Below are positions 46,096-58,560 of a stretch of 64,000 nucleotides of DNA, piece by piece. The notes beneath the pieces are model-generated. The model was given only the letters and a program-made list of their open reading frames with translations, did not search any database and was not told the origin of the DNA. Source of the stretch: Mixophyes australis (taxonomy: Eukaryota > Chordata > Amphibia > Anura > Limnodynastidae); the NCBI GenBank assembly GCA_036250195.1, contig JAVHZZ010000006.1, forward strand, positions 187,487,850 to 187,551,849, written 5' to 3'. The first letter of the stretch is position 1, and each line of letters begins with the position of its first letter. A program made the position numbers and the translations under genes.

Positions 46096-46499
46096 CAAAT
46101 AACCACACAGACACGTATTAAGTTTTGGCAAATAGGTCGCAATTTTATTAATAACAAATTACTAATTGCAAAATTGTGGATGGTGGCGTTGAGAGCAAAC
46201 GCAGTCAGCGAACAACCAATAACTAAAATTAAATCGTGCAATGCCAAGATGGCATTAAAACTAGACAAAGGAATAATCCCTTAACATTGGCCGGTGCTAA
46301 ATCAGGTGTCAGCGTAACTACTCTCTTCTGGACTTGACATTGGTGGCCATGCAAAGCACGCCAAGGTATCCTCCGCGCAGAATTATCAAGAGTCATGCTA
46401 CTTCGAAAGGGGCAGTGACGTGCGGCCAAGCTAAGCACCGCTGTGATTAGTCGCTGACTGCACCGCTCTCTTACCCACCGCTGGTACCCTTTAACGGGT

Positions 46500-47050
46500 T
46501 CCCAGCCCGCCACCACGAGACCTAGCTAGTGAACCTAAATGCTCATAAATTTTATGTATAAACAAAATGAACCCTCATCATTCAGGTGAACACCATCGGA
46601 CCGAAATAGGTGCGTTTTTTCTGTGTTAATGAATGGTTGAGGAATATCCAGACCTCATATTTCTCTAACCACCCGCCTCATGACAGTATTAATTTTCCGT
46701 AATAACCTGGTCAAAATGGACGCCCCTATGGGAAACCTCCAAGAAAGCAGAGAAACTATATTAGACCAACATAATATTACCGTTGGCCATCGTGCATGTA
46801 TAGCACGCAAATCTCCCCTAATGTTTATAATAAAGGCCAAGGATTTAGTCTTACCAACAATATTTCAGCCAAGGTGTAAAACTAGAATGACAGAAGGTTG
46901 TGACTTTGATACTTTTTCCTCAAGTAATGGTAAGAGGGATGGCCAACATAAACCCCTTCACCCAAGCCACTTGATATCAACGGGGCAGGGAAAATTTGAC
47001 CAGTCACTTGCAAGCTGATGTTTGCAGGCCCAATAAATAAATGAATAGCC
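46500..47050 (-). pseudogene. SGNH hydrolase domain of the tyrosine-recombinase retrotransposon
   Basis: Broken minus-strand frames contain the order VILVLHLG (block III, normally followed by GND), DLRAIHARWP, LCWSNIV, TRLLRKINTVMRRVVRE and HLFRSDGVHLND, whose Asp-x-x-His is the catalytic pair of SGNH hydrolases. The first frame also shows a frameshift at the LG-GND motif. Such a domain after the recombinase is known in vertebrate tyrosine-recombinase retroelements. Inactive here. Confidence 0.75.
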
Positions 47051-47059
47051 CATTATCCA

Positions 47060-48090
47060 TATTTGTAACTTCTGACCTGTAAACCGGAGACAGATAAAAT
47101 TGATCATCTTAAGGGGATATGTATTTCTGTAAACTAAATAAAAGGAGGAAAGGGGGAGGACTTAAAATATACAATTTTCCATTGAATTAAACCTGGAACC
47201 ATGTGTACCATTGTCATAACAGAAGGACACTTAAAATTACCATGTTGACGATAAAACTAGCACCAAACATACCCCACCTATAGGAGTTGTTTTAATTGTG
47301 GCATTATGGGTGAGGGGTCCAGCCTCTATAGGTTTATCACGATAATAATTGAAGGGAAGGGTCTCCAACCTATTAACATTTATCAGTTTAAGCATTGAGG
47401 GTGGGGGGGCCAGCGAACAGGGAGAATGGAAAATAGAGACTAACCAGTATGATTTATCACAATGCAAATGGGTTGAGGGGAAGGTGAACTGTTCCAATCA
47501 ATTAAGGTTTATTACGATGTAACTGGTGAGAAGATGGGGAGAGGGGGGATTCCAACATGTAAAAGTCTACTTCAGCAAAAAGGTGGAAAACATAGACCAG
47601 CCAATATGGTTTATCCTAGGCAAAAGGATGATGGGAGGGTGAGGGGTTCCAACCAGTTAAGGTTTATAACTGTGTAGCTGGTGAAGGGGGGTTCCACCCT
47701 GCAAAGGTTTACTTAATCTAACTAAGAGAGTGGAAAATAGGGACCAACCACATGTGGTTTAAACACAACACCAATTAGGGTGAGGTGGTCCAACAAATTA
47801 TGGTTTACTTAATTGAAAACAAGTTACCAACCTAAACAGGTTTAACACTAGGAAACTGGGAGGGGGGGTTGGGACAGTAATCCAAATGAAGGTAAAAAAA
47901 ACCATAAAACCCCAGAGGCTCACCACTAATCAGGTCTGTATCCGAGGGAAACATGGGAAAAATCCCTCCACATCCTCACTAAAACGACATTTGCCCTGAA
48001 TTGCCGGTGGAGAGAAGGTTAGAAGAGAGGGAGAGAGTGGGAGAGATAAGGGGGGAGAGGGAGAGGTTAAAAAACGAGAAAGAAGAGGAT
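47060..48090. repeat. Purine-rich degenerate repeats between recombinase and hydrolase
   Basis: Blocks of ggtttat...gtaactggtgag...gggg...ccaac recur roughly every 90-110 bp between 47320 and 47880. 48000-48090 is a gagaggg-rich tract. Confidence 0.5.
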
Positions 48091-48998
48091 GAAATTTATT
48101 AGTGTGTATATTTTATAGGCATCTGACTTCCAGCAACCCAAGGATTGAATCTGGGACAGAGGCACCTCCTACAGCTGCAACAGTAGCTGCCCCAATGCGA
48201 AAGGAGTGGGTCCAATAGAATTTTGGATTTAAGCCAATGTTTTGCACCGCCGTTTTAAGAGCATTAAACTGAAATTTTGAAAGTGGAGATCCATCATTGT
48301 GCACCAACCATGCGTCTCCTTCTCTGGGAACGAACTGCAGCCAATTTAACACACAGAGCAACAGGACATATGGTTACATCTTTGTGAGCGGGCAAGGTTA
48401 TCCATAGCCCTTTATTATATTGGCCAGTCTTTGAGTGCAATATCTTACATGAAACATGTGTATTGGACACTAATGTGTATTTTGCAAGCAAAGCTGAACC
48501 TATGGAAACCCTGAAATTAGCCACCAGCTCACTAATCCTAAAAGCTCTGTGGAACGCAATAGAAAAAGCTGTACTGAACAATATGGTCTCATAAGCGTTT
48601 GAATTTATAGACGCCAGAGCCCCTATCAACTGCTTAAGTAAGGGAACAGTAATGGGTCGCCTAATAACAACACCAGTGGGACAAAGCTTAGCCCAGTGCT
48701 TCATGGCCTTTGAAATTGCAAAGCCTTTTGTGGGATCGGATTTATTATGCAAGCAAGCCATAAAAGATATGCCCGCTAAAATTTAAGCCATAGCCATCTT
48801 ATTTACCCCATTCCTATATTTATTCCACATAAAATTTAGTATCTCATCTGCCTGACCTGAGGTAATTGTGGCCTTGGATCTTAAGAACGCCTCCCATTGA
48901 CTCCAGGCCGCTTGATAAGCCCATCTTGTAGACTGTGCAAGGGACAACTCTGCCAACTCGATCATTCCGATGTGACCCACTGCCAAGGACAAGGACAA
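48090..48998 (-). pseudogene. Tyrosine recombinase of Ngaro/DIRS-type element
   Basis: The N-terminal region reads STRWAYQAAWSQWEAFL. The catalytic core shows Arg in AFRISELV, Lys in HSKTGQ, His-x-x-Arg in THSFRIGAAT and the nucleophile Tyr in WKSDAYKIYT. The last is in another frame than THSFRIG, so at least one frameshift lies at about 48130. Another frame break lies between 48783 and 48761 and one near 48330. The enzyme would cut and join the circular DNA intermediate of the element; this copy is inactive. Confidence 0.85.
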
Positions 48999-49063
48999 GT
49001 AATACCATTTAATTGAGCTGAAGGATCGAGTTCCCTAAAGCGGCCCCATTGAAAAAGCAAAAG

Positions 49064-49755
49064 TGTTATGCTCAAGAGTGTTTTCTCAGTCTTAGTTTAC
49101 ACAGGCCTAGCAAGGCGCAAAGTCTAAAAGCCTCCTGGTCTTCTCCAAGAACCACCATAAGGTGGGATGGGTTTAGCTGCTAGGAGAATGCAAGTCGCAG
49201 CCCTTGATTTGGTCCCTAGACGTGAGAGGGATAGGAGAATTGGCAACAAAGCAAATAAACAGAGGCAGTACCTTAGGAGGTGCTGGAGTGGAGAGATGAT
49301 CGATACAGCTGACACTCTGCAGAGAGGAAATCCAGAAGGGGTGATCAGAAAAGTAGCCGGGTCCTCTACACTATTCAGATTGCCGACTTCACACAGGGAT
49401 GGAGCAAGATAATAGTCAGAAGGGTAGCCAGGTTCAATACACAGGTCAGATGACTGAAAAGCAGAAGCAAGATCCGAGGAGAGTAAACAGCAGGCAAGCC
49501 GGATCTGGTACACAGGTAGAATCACAAGGACAAACAGAACTCGCTGGAGTCAGTAGGTAAGTAACCTGTTGCTCTGACATAGGTTTAGGGTCAAAGCCTC
49601 TCTTTTATACAGGAAGGGATTTCAAACTCCCCGCCATGGGATCATGTGATCATCCCTGCCGAGGAGTCATGTGACCAGCCCCGCCGCGAATCTGGAAGTG
49701 CCGTGCGTCTGTCAGAACAGGACACAGGAACACGGAGAAGGTTAGAATCCTCACA
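49064..49755 (-). repeat. 3' LTR of the Ty3-like element
   Basis: On the minus strand it starts TGTGAGGATTC after the polypurine tract and ends GAGCATAACA, so it has the TG...CA ends of an LTR. Length 692 bp. No partner LTR is in the window. Confidence 0.75.
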
Positions 49756-52430
49756 GTACCCCCTCCCCCTTAGGGGTGGACCCTTGACACTCTAAAAGGT
49801 TTGTCAGAAAAATTTTCTGTGGAAACGTATGAGGAGATGAGGAGCATGGAGATCTCGATCCGAAACCGAGGAGTGTTCCTCAGGGTCGTAGCCCTTCCAA
49901 TCAACTAAGAATTGATGGGTTCCTCTGGAGATACGAGAATTTATAATCTCATTAACCTCTAATTCCTGATTTGCACAGAAAAAGCAGGGGGATCTCTGTT
50001 GCAGAGAGAAAATTTATTAATGACCACCGGTTTGAGAAGGGAAACATGGAAGACGTTAGGAATCTTCAAAGTAGGGGAAGTTCCAGTCTGAAGGCTACAA
50101 GATTTATGATTTCCAAGATTTTGAATGGACCAATAAACCAGCGTCAAAACTTTATGGAAGGAAACTGGATCTGGAGATTCTGTGTAGACAGCCAAACCTT
50201 ATCTCCAGGACTGAGTAAGGGAGTAGGACGTCTTCTCTTATCAAAGAATCTTTTACTGGAGAGAGAGGCTTGAGTTAATTTCTGTTTGGCAAGAGACAAA
50301 CGGCAGGAGAAATCTTGAAATAGAGAATCAACTGCCGGGACTCCAGAGGGAGAAAGATCTGTAAATGGTGGAAGTTTTGGGTGAAATCCATGAAGAGTAT
50401 AGAAGGGAGAAACAGAAGTGGACTCATGAGATAAATTCTTATGGGTAAATTCTGCCCAGGGTAATAAGTCTACCCAGGTGTTATGAGAAGATGAAATGTA
50501 ACATTTTAGAAATTTCTCCAGTTCCTGATTGGCCCTTTCAGTGAGGCTGTTGGTCTGGGGATGATAGGCGGAGGAGAATTTTAACTTGATTGCACAAAGA
50601 TGACAAAAGGTCCTCCAGAATTTAGCCACGACCTGGGTACCACGATCGGATACAATTTCATCTGGGCATCCATGTAGATGGAAGATCTCTTTTTTGAAGA
50701 GTTGAGCCAAGAAAGAAACAGAGGGTAAGTCTTTCAAAGGTATAAAGCGGGCTGCTCTCGAGAGACGTCAGTAGCTACCCAGCCCACAGAGTACCCTTTG
50801 GATAGCGGAAGATCCGTGATAAAATCCATTGATAGAGGTCTCCAGAGATGATCCAGAACAGGTGAAGGGTGTAGATACCCATATGGGTGCTGTCTGGGAA
50901 TTATACATTGCACACAGATAGTACAGGAGGAGACGTACTGTTGAACATCAGAGGATAAGGATGGCCACCAATAACTTTGGGTGATTATTTCTTTGGTCTT
51001 TTTGATTCCGGCAGGATCAGAAAATTGGGAAGCGTGAGAAGATGAGATGGTATAAACGTTTTTCCTCTGGGGATCACTAGGTTAGTGGGAGTAGTGGCTA
51101 AAATACATTCAGGATTCAGAATAGGTTTTACCTTGTCCTGTTCCTTTAGATCTGAAGAGTCGAAAGAACATGAAAGAGCATCAGCTTTATTGTTCTTAGA
51201 TCCTGGTCTGAAGGTTATACAGATGTTAAATTGTGAGAAGAACAAGGACCATCTGGGTGGTGGAGAGTTCAGGCAAGTAGCAGACTGTAAATATAACAAG
51301 TTTTTATGGTCATATGGCTGATTACCGGAGCAGAAGCACCCTCCAAAAGATGTCTCCACTTTTCCAATGCTAGTTTTATAGCAAGTAATTCACAGACTCC
51401 TATGCCATAGTTCCTCTATGCAGGAGACAATTTCCATGAGAAGAATCCGCAGGGCAGGATTTTCCCCATGGGGGAACTTTGAGATAAGGCCGCCCCGACT
51501 CCAATGGAGGAAGCATCAACTTCTAGCTGAAAAGGACGAGAGGTATCAGGTTGTTGTAACACGAGTGCAGTAGTAAAGGCTTTTTTTAGTGATGTGAATG
51601 CTCTAACTGCTTCTGGCGACCAAACTTTAGAATTGGCATAGCGTTTATTCAGAGCAGTAACAGGTGCCACTAGAGAAGAGAACCCCCGAATGAATTGTCT
51701 ATAGAAATTAGCAAATCTTAAGAATTACTGAATTGCTTTAAGGTCTAAAGGCTGAGGCCAATCTAAGATTGCTTGAAGTTTTGCGGGATACATCTAGAGA
51801 ACAGAACCAGAAATTATATAACCCAGGAAGAGCAGACGTTCACATTCAAAGACACATTTTTGAAGTTTGCAGAATAATTGATTCTGCCAAGGGTGAATCA
51901 GAACAGTAGATACATGTTCCCGATGGGACTTGAGATCAGAAGAGTAAATGAGGATGTAATCTATGTAAATGACCACAAAACGATAAAGCATGTCCTGAAA
52001 GATCTCATTCATAAAATATTGGAAAACTGCCAGAGTGTTACATAACCGGAACGGCATCACCATATACTCGAAATGACCGTCATGAGTATTAAATGCTGGT
52101 TTCCATTCATCACCCTCTTTGATCCGGATTAAGTTATAAGTGCCTCGTAAATCCAAGTTATAAGCTCCTTTTATACTATCGAAGAGTTCTGAGATTAGGG
52201 GTAAGGGATATTTATTCTTTATTGTAATACAATTAAGACACCTGTAGTCAATACATGGGCGTAGGCCTCCATCTTTTATATTGACGAAGAAAAAGCCAGC
52301 CCCCGCTGGGGAAGTAGATGTCCTTTATAAACCCTCATTTTAGGTTGTTCTCAATATAAGTAGACATAGCCAGGGATTCCGGCATAAAGATAGGATATAC
52401 TTATGCACGAAGAGAGGTTTTGTCAGGAAG
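49064..52430 (-). mobile_element. 5'-truncated Ty3-like chromodomain retrotransposon
   Basis: On the minus strand the order is reverse transcriptase (52.4-51.8 kb), RNase H (51.7-51.0 kb), integrase (about 50.85-50.1 kb), chromodomain (49.97-49.80 kb; GTHQFLVDWKGYDPEEHS), polypurine tract (complement of 49758-49775) and one LTR. The polymerase box reads YIDY instead of YxDD, and several stops occur, so it is dead. The integrase keeps SDRGTQ and the Glu of TNSLTERANQE. gag, protease and 5' LTR are missing. It lies inside the RNase H of the Ngaro/DIRS-type element. Confidence 0.88.
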
Positions 52431-52439
52431 CAATTCTAT

Positions 52440-53460
52440 TGCACAATTCCAAGGAAAAGAATATCATTCTCCAAGCATAAAAGATTGACTGCAGGCAAAG
52501 ATGTGGCACTGCAGGCAAAGATATAACGCCTGCACCATCCTAGATTATCACACCAGAATATTACATTGTGGCTTGATAACCAATGGGACCAGAGTTCAAG
52601 GGACAAAACTATAGGAAATTCAAGAACCAATACATTTTTCACAAGTCCGTTATGGTGCTATTTCACAGGCCAAAGGGCTGCATACCACTCGCCCTGAAAA
52701 ATTGCTCCAAAACCATAAGCATCTGTATGCAAATCCAAGGACACATTAGAAACCTGCTTCTTGGGTCAGATTCGAACTCCATTAAAAGTCCTCAAAAATT
52801 CCGCCCATATCCACAAATCGCTATGTATTTCCGCCGATAAAATCACATGCGCGTGAAAATGCGGCCCATAGGTATTACTCTGCACGCAAAGTTGAACGAA
52901 CCAAGAAGTGACTGCACCCAACGTAAAGAGCTGGTAGGGGAACTAAGGGCGACAGATATAGCAGCCCCGAGTTTATCTATCTTTTCCTTAGGCAATTGGC
53001 AATTGACAACAACCTGCAATAGTGTCCATTTCTATGCCCAGGAAGGAAAGACAAGTGGTAGGCCCCTTGGTCCTGTCATGTGCCACTGGAACTCCTATAA
53101 CAGTGAACAATGCTTTCGTTAAAAAAAGGGTATCTGCACACACCGAGGAGAAGTGGAGACCCATAATCAAATAATCATCAAAAGCGATTCCTGTGTGCCC
53201 CATTCCTGCTTGTACGCAGCAATGCAGGAAGGAACTAAATCGTTAAAAAAAGGCACATAATATTGAGCAGCCCATGGGAAGGTGCGCAAAACTGTTACAT
53301 TAGTTGGGGATGGGGCTTTAATTAGTGTTTCCTGATGCACCACAACCTCTGCCAACGCTTGTTGCACTCCTGGTACATACTCTGGCTGGTTGATTGCCAC
53401 GGCATTTGGAACGGGTTGGGAACAGATTATCGATGACCACAATTCCGACATCCTTCATCC
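52440..53460 (-). pseudogene. Reverse transcriptase/RNase H of Ngaro/DIRS-type element
   Basis: Frames on the minus strand read WAAQYYVPFFNDLVPSCI, AFDDYLIMG (catalytic Asp pair), VPVAHDRTKGPTTCLSFLGIEMDT, DAYGFGAIFQGEW and FPIVLSLELWSHWL with FWCDN (RNase H). These are hallmarks of the DIRS/Ngaro group. Stops and frameshifts break the frame, and a 14-bp direct repeat (ctgcaggcaaagat) sits at the end near the Ty3-like junction. Confidence 0.8.
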
Positions 53461-53639
53461 CTACAAAAAAAAAAATGATTCCACAAAAAAACTAAGTAAG
53501 TACAAGCAGACTTGCCTGAAAGTCAAAGATGCAGATGTCTTATGGCACCGCAGGCTGACAGGCAGTGATTCCGAATGGACATCTCTCTCTGCAATTGTGT
53601 GACGTGTGCGCGACTTACATGAATTTTAATTTAAAGCGG

Positions 53640-55080
53640 CAATGTCAGCCTGCGGTGCCATCGGACATCTGCACAACCTAGAGCCTACATTTGACTGTAT
53701 GGAGTCTTCGGATGGAAGCATTAGCCTCCATGTCCTTGCATTCAAAGCGTATTAAATGCATTTTGTGAGCTTTAGTATGGAAGCTCTCGTCATAACATCT
53801 CCATACTATTTCTCCAACGTTAGACAACAAATCATTAATGAGGTTTAAATACCGCCACACATCTATTTGAGAACCTGGCCTAGTCTCTACATAGATACAA
53901 AACTCTTTCAACCAATTAGGAAATGTCCTGTATGCGTCTCCACCCATCCCACTCTTACTACCGGCTGCTAACAGATCTTTCTTGGCTTTGGACGTGAGAC
54001 AGAACATATCTACATAATAACCTTTATCTATCCTGTTTGCTGAACTGCGATGCACTCCGCTTAACAACGCTGTGTTCTCGCATCGCAGCATGGGACCTCC
54101 TAAAGCAGCAGTGGGGTAATGAAAGAAGGCACAATTTTAGTGGCCATTACTAAGTGATCCTTTAAGATCTTTAAAAGTTTGCATGAACCCTGATCATCAT
54201 CATCTGAGTCTTCACTAGTGCTAGATAGTGGAGGGCTACGTGTACGTGAACAAGGTGCTGTAATAGATTCACACTCACCACTCGGACCAGACGTACCGCT
54301 TGTGAATCTGACGGTAATTCTCTTTTCGAAGTCGATGAATCAAGCACTTCTGGCAGAGGAGCTGAATGACCAGTTGCTAGAGTTGCACTTTGCACAGGTG
54401 CGCTTCCTCCTTCGCAGGATACCTGAGGCACTGAAACAGATGACATGTTAGCCATATCCAAACTGACAGAAGGGTCCTCTCTACATGATGCAGTTCTAAT
54501 TGGTGAATGCTGAGTACCAGGGAGTGTAGAGGTGCCGATAGAGATACCTGGAGAAGGAGGACGGCCAAGGTTTCGATCAGGCAATGGGTAACGGAGAAAT
54601 AGACTATGGTCGGGGGAAGGCATATGTATTGGCCGTCGGCCGGCAGAATGTGGACACTGTAGAAAAATCATTTGAAGATGAAGGGTAAGGTGCCGACCAA
54701 TGCTGCAAAGCATATGTATCGATTGGGGGAGTGGGAGGAGGGTATGGAAAAGACCAACTTGTTCAAGCGACAGGGCAGTCTCCCTGAATGCTGCTGGCGG
54801 AAAAGTCCAGGAGGGGGGTGGAGAAGTCGATGTGAGTTACTGGAATGTGTATCCATAGGAGGAGTATAAACCTCAAGGCCTGTAGGATTGACAGATGTAT
54901 GCGTTCAGTGTGATGAGGTGAATGGAAATGTTGTATGGGTAATTATGAAGAAGGTGCTTGGGAATATAGCAGAGGGGGAGTAGAGGTCTGAATATTCATA
55001 CGCTGTGAAACATCGGGGCGGGATCTACCTCTCATCCACCCATCGGGCATGAGGGGGGTAATCTGCTTTGTGAGGCACTA
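53640..55080 (-). pseudogene. Gag-like region of Ngaro/DIRS-type element
   Basis: The minus-strand frame 54091-53678 reads WLKEFCIYVETRPGSQIDVWRYLNLI and VWRCYDESFH, similar in layout to the gag-like ORF of DIRS-type elements (helical segment, YL.LI, RYDE.FR). Upstream 54713-54171 is Ser/Pro-rich low-complexity sequence, probably the N-terminal part in another frame. Confidence 0.6.
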
Positions 55081-56270
55081 AATTAGAATCTAATTAGAAT
55101 CTTTGGTTTTCAAACCCACAGTTTATTAAATATACACACTTGTCTTCACTTGTCAAGTGTAATACCATGTCAAAATTTCAGCGTGAGAAGTTCCTAGCTA
55201 TGATAATATCCATATATACGAACTGTAGCATATATAATTTTATATAGGAATGTTACGAATACATTGATGGTAGCAATGTGCTCTTCTTATGTATTATTTC
55301 TTTATTTTCCAATTCAATAGTTACTGCTGTGAGCGTTTACTGCTATTAGTCATATTTCTCCTTGGCCTTCTATTTGTATCTACCCAACATTTGGTGGTTA
55401 TTCTCTGCCCATGCCAGAAGTCACAGTCAGCCTTTTCTCTGCTTATTAAGTATTTTAGATAGCTGTGTATTTGGACAAATGCATCCACAATACATTTGTA
55501 CAGATCAAAGCTGTAAAATCAATTGTTGTTTTTATTCAATTAAAAGATGAGACGACTAGTTCACTTTTCTCAGTGTCCCAGCTTTAGGCTATAGAACTAC
55601 CATTGGAAGCCTGTGTATACAGAACAAGGTGTTCTAATGGGAACAGATTATTCCAACTCAGAGACACCACAATCATTCCAAGTAATTGGGCTGAGTGACA
55701 AAGGAGGAACAACAAAGTATGGGTGAAAAGAGACAGAAAATATGTCTAACCAGCCTTGATATAACATTGATATTATATCTAATTTGATACAGTATACTGT
55801 ATCTGACTTTTCACCATATTTAAGTTAAACAGATTGTGTATGATTGCTTGAGCAATGTTAACATTTATCAGATTTCCTGCACTAGCAGAAATCATTTAAA
55901 AAGTTTAAAATATACAAAAATACATATTTTTCCATGTCTAAAAAGGCTGAGAAGTGCCAAGGAGATTTGGGTACAAAAGAGGGAAATGTGTGTGATAAAC
56001 AGATCTCCAAAGGTTAAAACTACCTTGAAATTAATTTCATATGCTATTTTATTTGACATTATTCATAGTGCTTTTCATTCTGATAACATCAGGCAAATTG
56101 TCAGTCAATCAATACTATGCTGTTCATTACGGAGTATTACATTTCCATCACTCTAAGCATTGTGGTGTACTTGTGGAATCAATTGTCAAATATAGTATCA
56201 TTACAATAGCACCATATCATCTAAAAAGATCTCCCTAATTGTTTGTATGTTTCGTTACTCGTTACTCATA
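55081..56270. other. No gene seen
   Basis: AT-rich sequence. Short open frames at 55836-56156 and 56041-56238 have no recognised family. Confidence 0.5.
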
Positions 56271-56279
56271 ATTAATTTT

Positions 56280-56680
56280 TTTTCTCTCTTGTTACTTTTA
56301 TAGGAGACAACGTGTAACCTTTACACCCTTGGCTTCTCATTCTCATTTTGAAATCCACACACGGAGCAAGAAGTCGCATACAATTCTAGCATGCTTCCAC
56401 CAGATCGGTTATAGAGTGGACTTTTGGCCTTTTAAATGCCAGATTGCGCAGCCTTGACCTTTCTGGTGGGGCTCTTATGTATGCGCCTAATATTGAATGC
56501 AACATGTGTGTGATATTTTATAACAAAGTGATCAGAAGTAGGGTACTATGGGTGGAAGAGGCTGTGGTTGCTGGCCAGGAGGTGGATGACGTTGATCTTA
56601 GTCCTTCAGATTCAGAAGACATTCTGCCTATAAAGAATATGTCATTTACATGCAAGTACCTTTTTAGCTTTGCTTGAAAT
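56280..56680 (+). pseudogene. PIF/Harbinger transposase C-terminal remnant (HARBI1-like)
   Basis: The plus strand reads ASTRSVIEWTFGLL followed by RSLDLSGGALMYAPNIECN, the block around the third catalytic acidic residue (Glu of RSVIE) and the C-terminal part of Harbinger transposases. An in-frame stop lies just upstream (at about 56386) and the acidic tail DDVDLSPSDSED follows. The N-terminal two thirds are missing. Confidence 0.8.
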
Positions 56681-56802
56681 TAAATGCTTAAAGTAAATGG
56701 ACAAAAACACAAGAAAACTTTTTTTTCTCTCAAAAGTGTGTATTACATACAAAATTTGAAAAGACGTGTAAATAAAAAAACTAACTATTGTGTCTATGGG
56801 TA

Positions 56803-57336
56803 TTAATTTTTCCTGGCCTGCTTGCCCCATGGGCTGACATTAGATATGGCCTTGAACTGACTTCTAGTTACTCGTGATGTGGTTGGCAACTGTGAGGAAG
56901 AAGCAGAGGGTGGAGGTGCAACAGAGGGCCGTGGAGCTGGAGATGGCAGTGGGGCAGCAGACGGCAGTGGGTCAATAGACGGCAGTGGGGCTGGAGTTGG
57001 CAGTGGGGCTATGGAGTAATATTGGAAAGGATACTGAGGGTAAAGTTGTGGAGGATACTGAGAGTAAAGTTGGGGAAGATAAGGAGGGTAAACATGGACA
57101 TGATAGCAAGGGTAAAATTGGGGATAATAAGGAGGGAAAACTTGAAGCATAGGGACCTGGTGATAGATATTTGACAGAGGGGCATATATATTTAACAACC
57201 AGCATATCTGTGTCTTGAGTGGAATGTTACCTAGCCATCTTTTTGAAATTTGTAAGAAATAGTCTCTGAAAATAGTCAATAAACTTGAAGACCATGGCCA
57301 GATTCTACAATAGGCTGGGTAGGTTGTTTCATTCAC
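56803..57336 (-). CDS. Pro/Tyr-rich ORF, possibly the second Harbinger protein
   Basis: A 177-codon minus-strand frame starts MNETTYPAYC. The middle is a Tyr/Pro-rich repeat (YPPQLYPQYPFQYY), followed by a Pro/Ala/Ser-rich repeat (PLPSAAPLPSPAP) and a basic tail ending GKQARKN. It points tail-to-tail towards the Harbinger transposase remnant 120 bp away. Harbinger elements carry a second, MYB/SANT-like gene, so this may be its C-terminal exon, but no MYB helix is visible. It could equally be chance repeat sequence. Confidence 0.35.
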   Translation of the reverse strand: MNETTYPAYCRIWPWSSSLLTIFRDYFLQISKRWLGNIPLKTQICWLLNIYAPLSNIYHQVPMLQVFPPYYPQFYPCYHVHVYPPYLPQLYSQYPPQLYPQYPFQYYSIAPLPTPAPLPSIDPLPSAAPLPSPAPRPSVAPPPSASSSQLPTTSRVTRSQFKAISNVSPWGKQARKN

Positions 57337-57344
57337 TTGCAGAT

Positions 57345-58560
57345 CTGGGCTACTACATTCTCCTGTGATGATCTGTGGGTACTGACTGCAACAATGGACC
57401 TTTGCTTTGGTCCGCAGCTCGGTATATCACGAATGAAGAAAAAACAATGTTACAGGGCAGTACGAACGTAGTGTAACCTAGGGGAACAAAGTCGCACAAA
57501 CTACAATCCCTTTTGGACACACCAGGTACTCACCTGATCCTGAGGGATAGCTATGAACACACCTTACCTGCTGCTACTCCCACGGCTTAGGTTACCCAGG
57601 TCCACTGGTACTTAGCTGCTCCGCGGGCCTCCGCCTGCTGCCTGAACCCCGGCCTCTCAGCCCATCTTCTTGGGGCTCAGGACTTTAGGTGCCCTTCCAG
57701 AATGGTTAGAGGGGCCTTATATGCTACTCTTCACAGACTACAAATTAAGTAAATAGGGCCTAACACCCTCCTAAACTATCCAGAACCTAGCACCCTAGTA
57801 TATCACTATAAGGGTCTACCATCCCGCTATCAACAGGGACCTAATTTCCCTCTACCTACCAGGGGTCTTGCACCCCGATAATCAGCGGCCTGATATGTCT
57901 CCACACCTAAAGGCCTGGTGCCCCAACTAAACTATAAGGGCCTGGCACCCCAACTAAACTATAAGGGCCTTGTGCCCTATTAATATAACTGTAAGGTTCT
58001 TGTGCCCTATTTACCTACAATATGAGGGCCTTGTTCCCTGTCTATCTAAACTATACGGGCCTTGTGCCATATTTAACTAAGCGAAAATAACCTTGTGCCC
58101 AGTTAACCTTATATGGTCCAGCCCTATCTGCCACTCGGGCCTAGTGCCAGGTATGAGTCTCGGGCCTAATGCCCGCTGTGGAAAATGGTTTAAAGGGTGG
58201 TGCAGGCAGGGGCCCGGTAGAGGGGGTGCCCACAAGGACCCTACCTCTTCCTGGGAGATTGCTGACCACCTCGGTCAGCAATCTCCTCACTCTGCTCCTC
58301 ACTCTGCAGCTGCTGCCTGGATCAGCCGTCGACTTCATCGGTTATTCTCTATTTGATCCCGGTGTCTCCCAGGTAGGGTAGCTCTCAGCCCTTATAAGGG
58401 CTCCCTGCTGCTGTTCACCACTCTCCAATGAACTTTTCCTTCTCTTCTTGAGCGCGCCATCTTCCTTCTTCTCTGCGGCGTACTTGAAGTCTTCTCTGAT
58501 GTTCTTGATGTCATTTCTAGCATTCTTGAAGTCTTCTCCGGCGTCTTTGTGCTACTCCGT
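57345..58560. repeat. Minisatellite region (ggcctggtgccc...actaaactataa)
   Basis: 57690-58140 is a degenerate tandem array of about 33-bp units with gggcct.gtgccc and aactaaactata. 58254-58286 is a perfect small hairpin (ggagattgctgacc). 58470-58560 repeats ttgaagtcttctc every 27 bp or so. No coding sequence. Confidence 0.65.

Larger units (their letters stand above)
46096..55080 (-). mobile_element. Broken Ngaro/DIRS-type tyrosine-recombinase retrotransposon, with nested Ty3-like insertion
   Basis: On the minus strand the order is gag-like (54.7-53.6 kb), reverse transcriptase and RNase H (53.5-52.5 kb), tyrosine recombinase (49.0-48.1 kb) and SGNH-type hydrolase (47.05-46.5 kb). The RNase H is interrupted by a Ty3-like element (49064 to about 52430). 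All reading frames are broken. The outer borders are approximate because I did not find the split or inverted terminal repeats. Confidence 0.75.
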
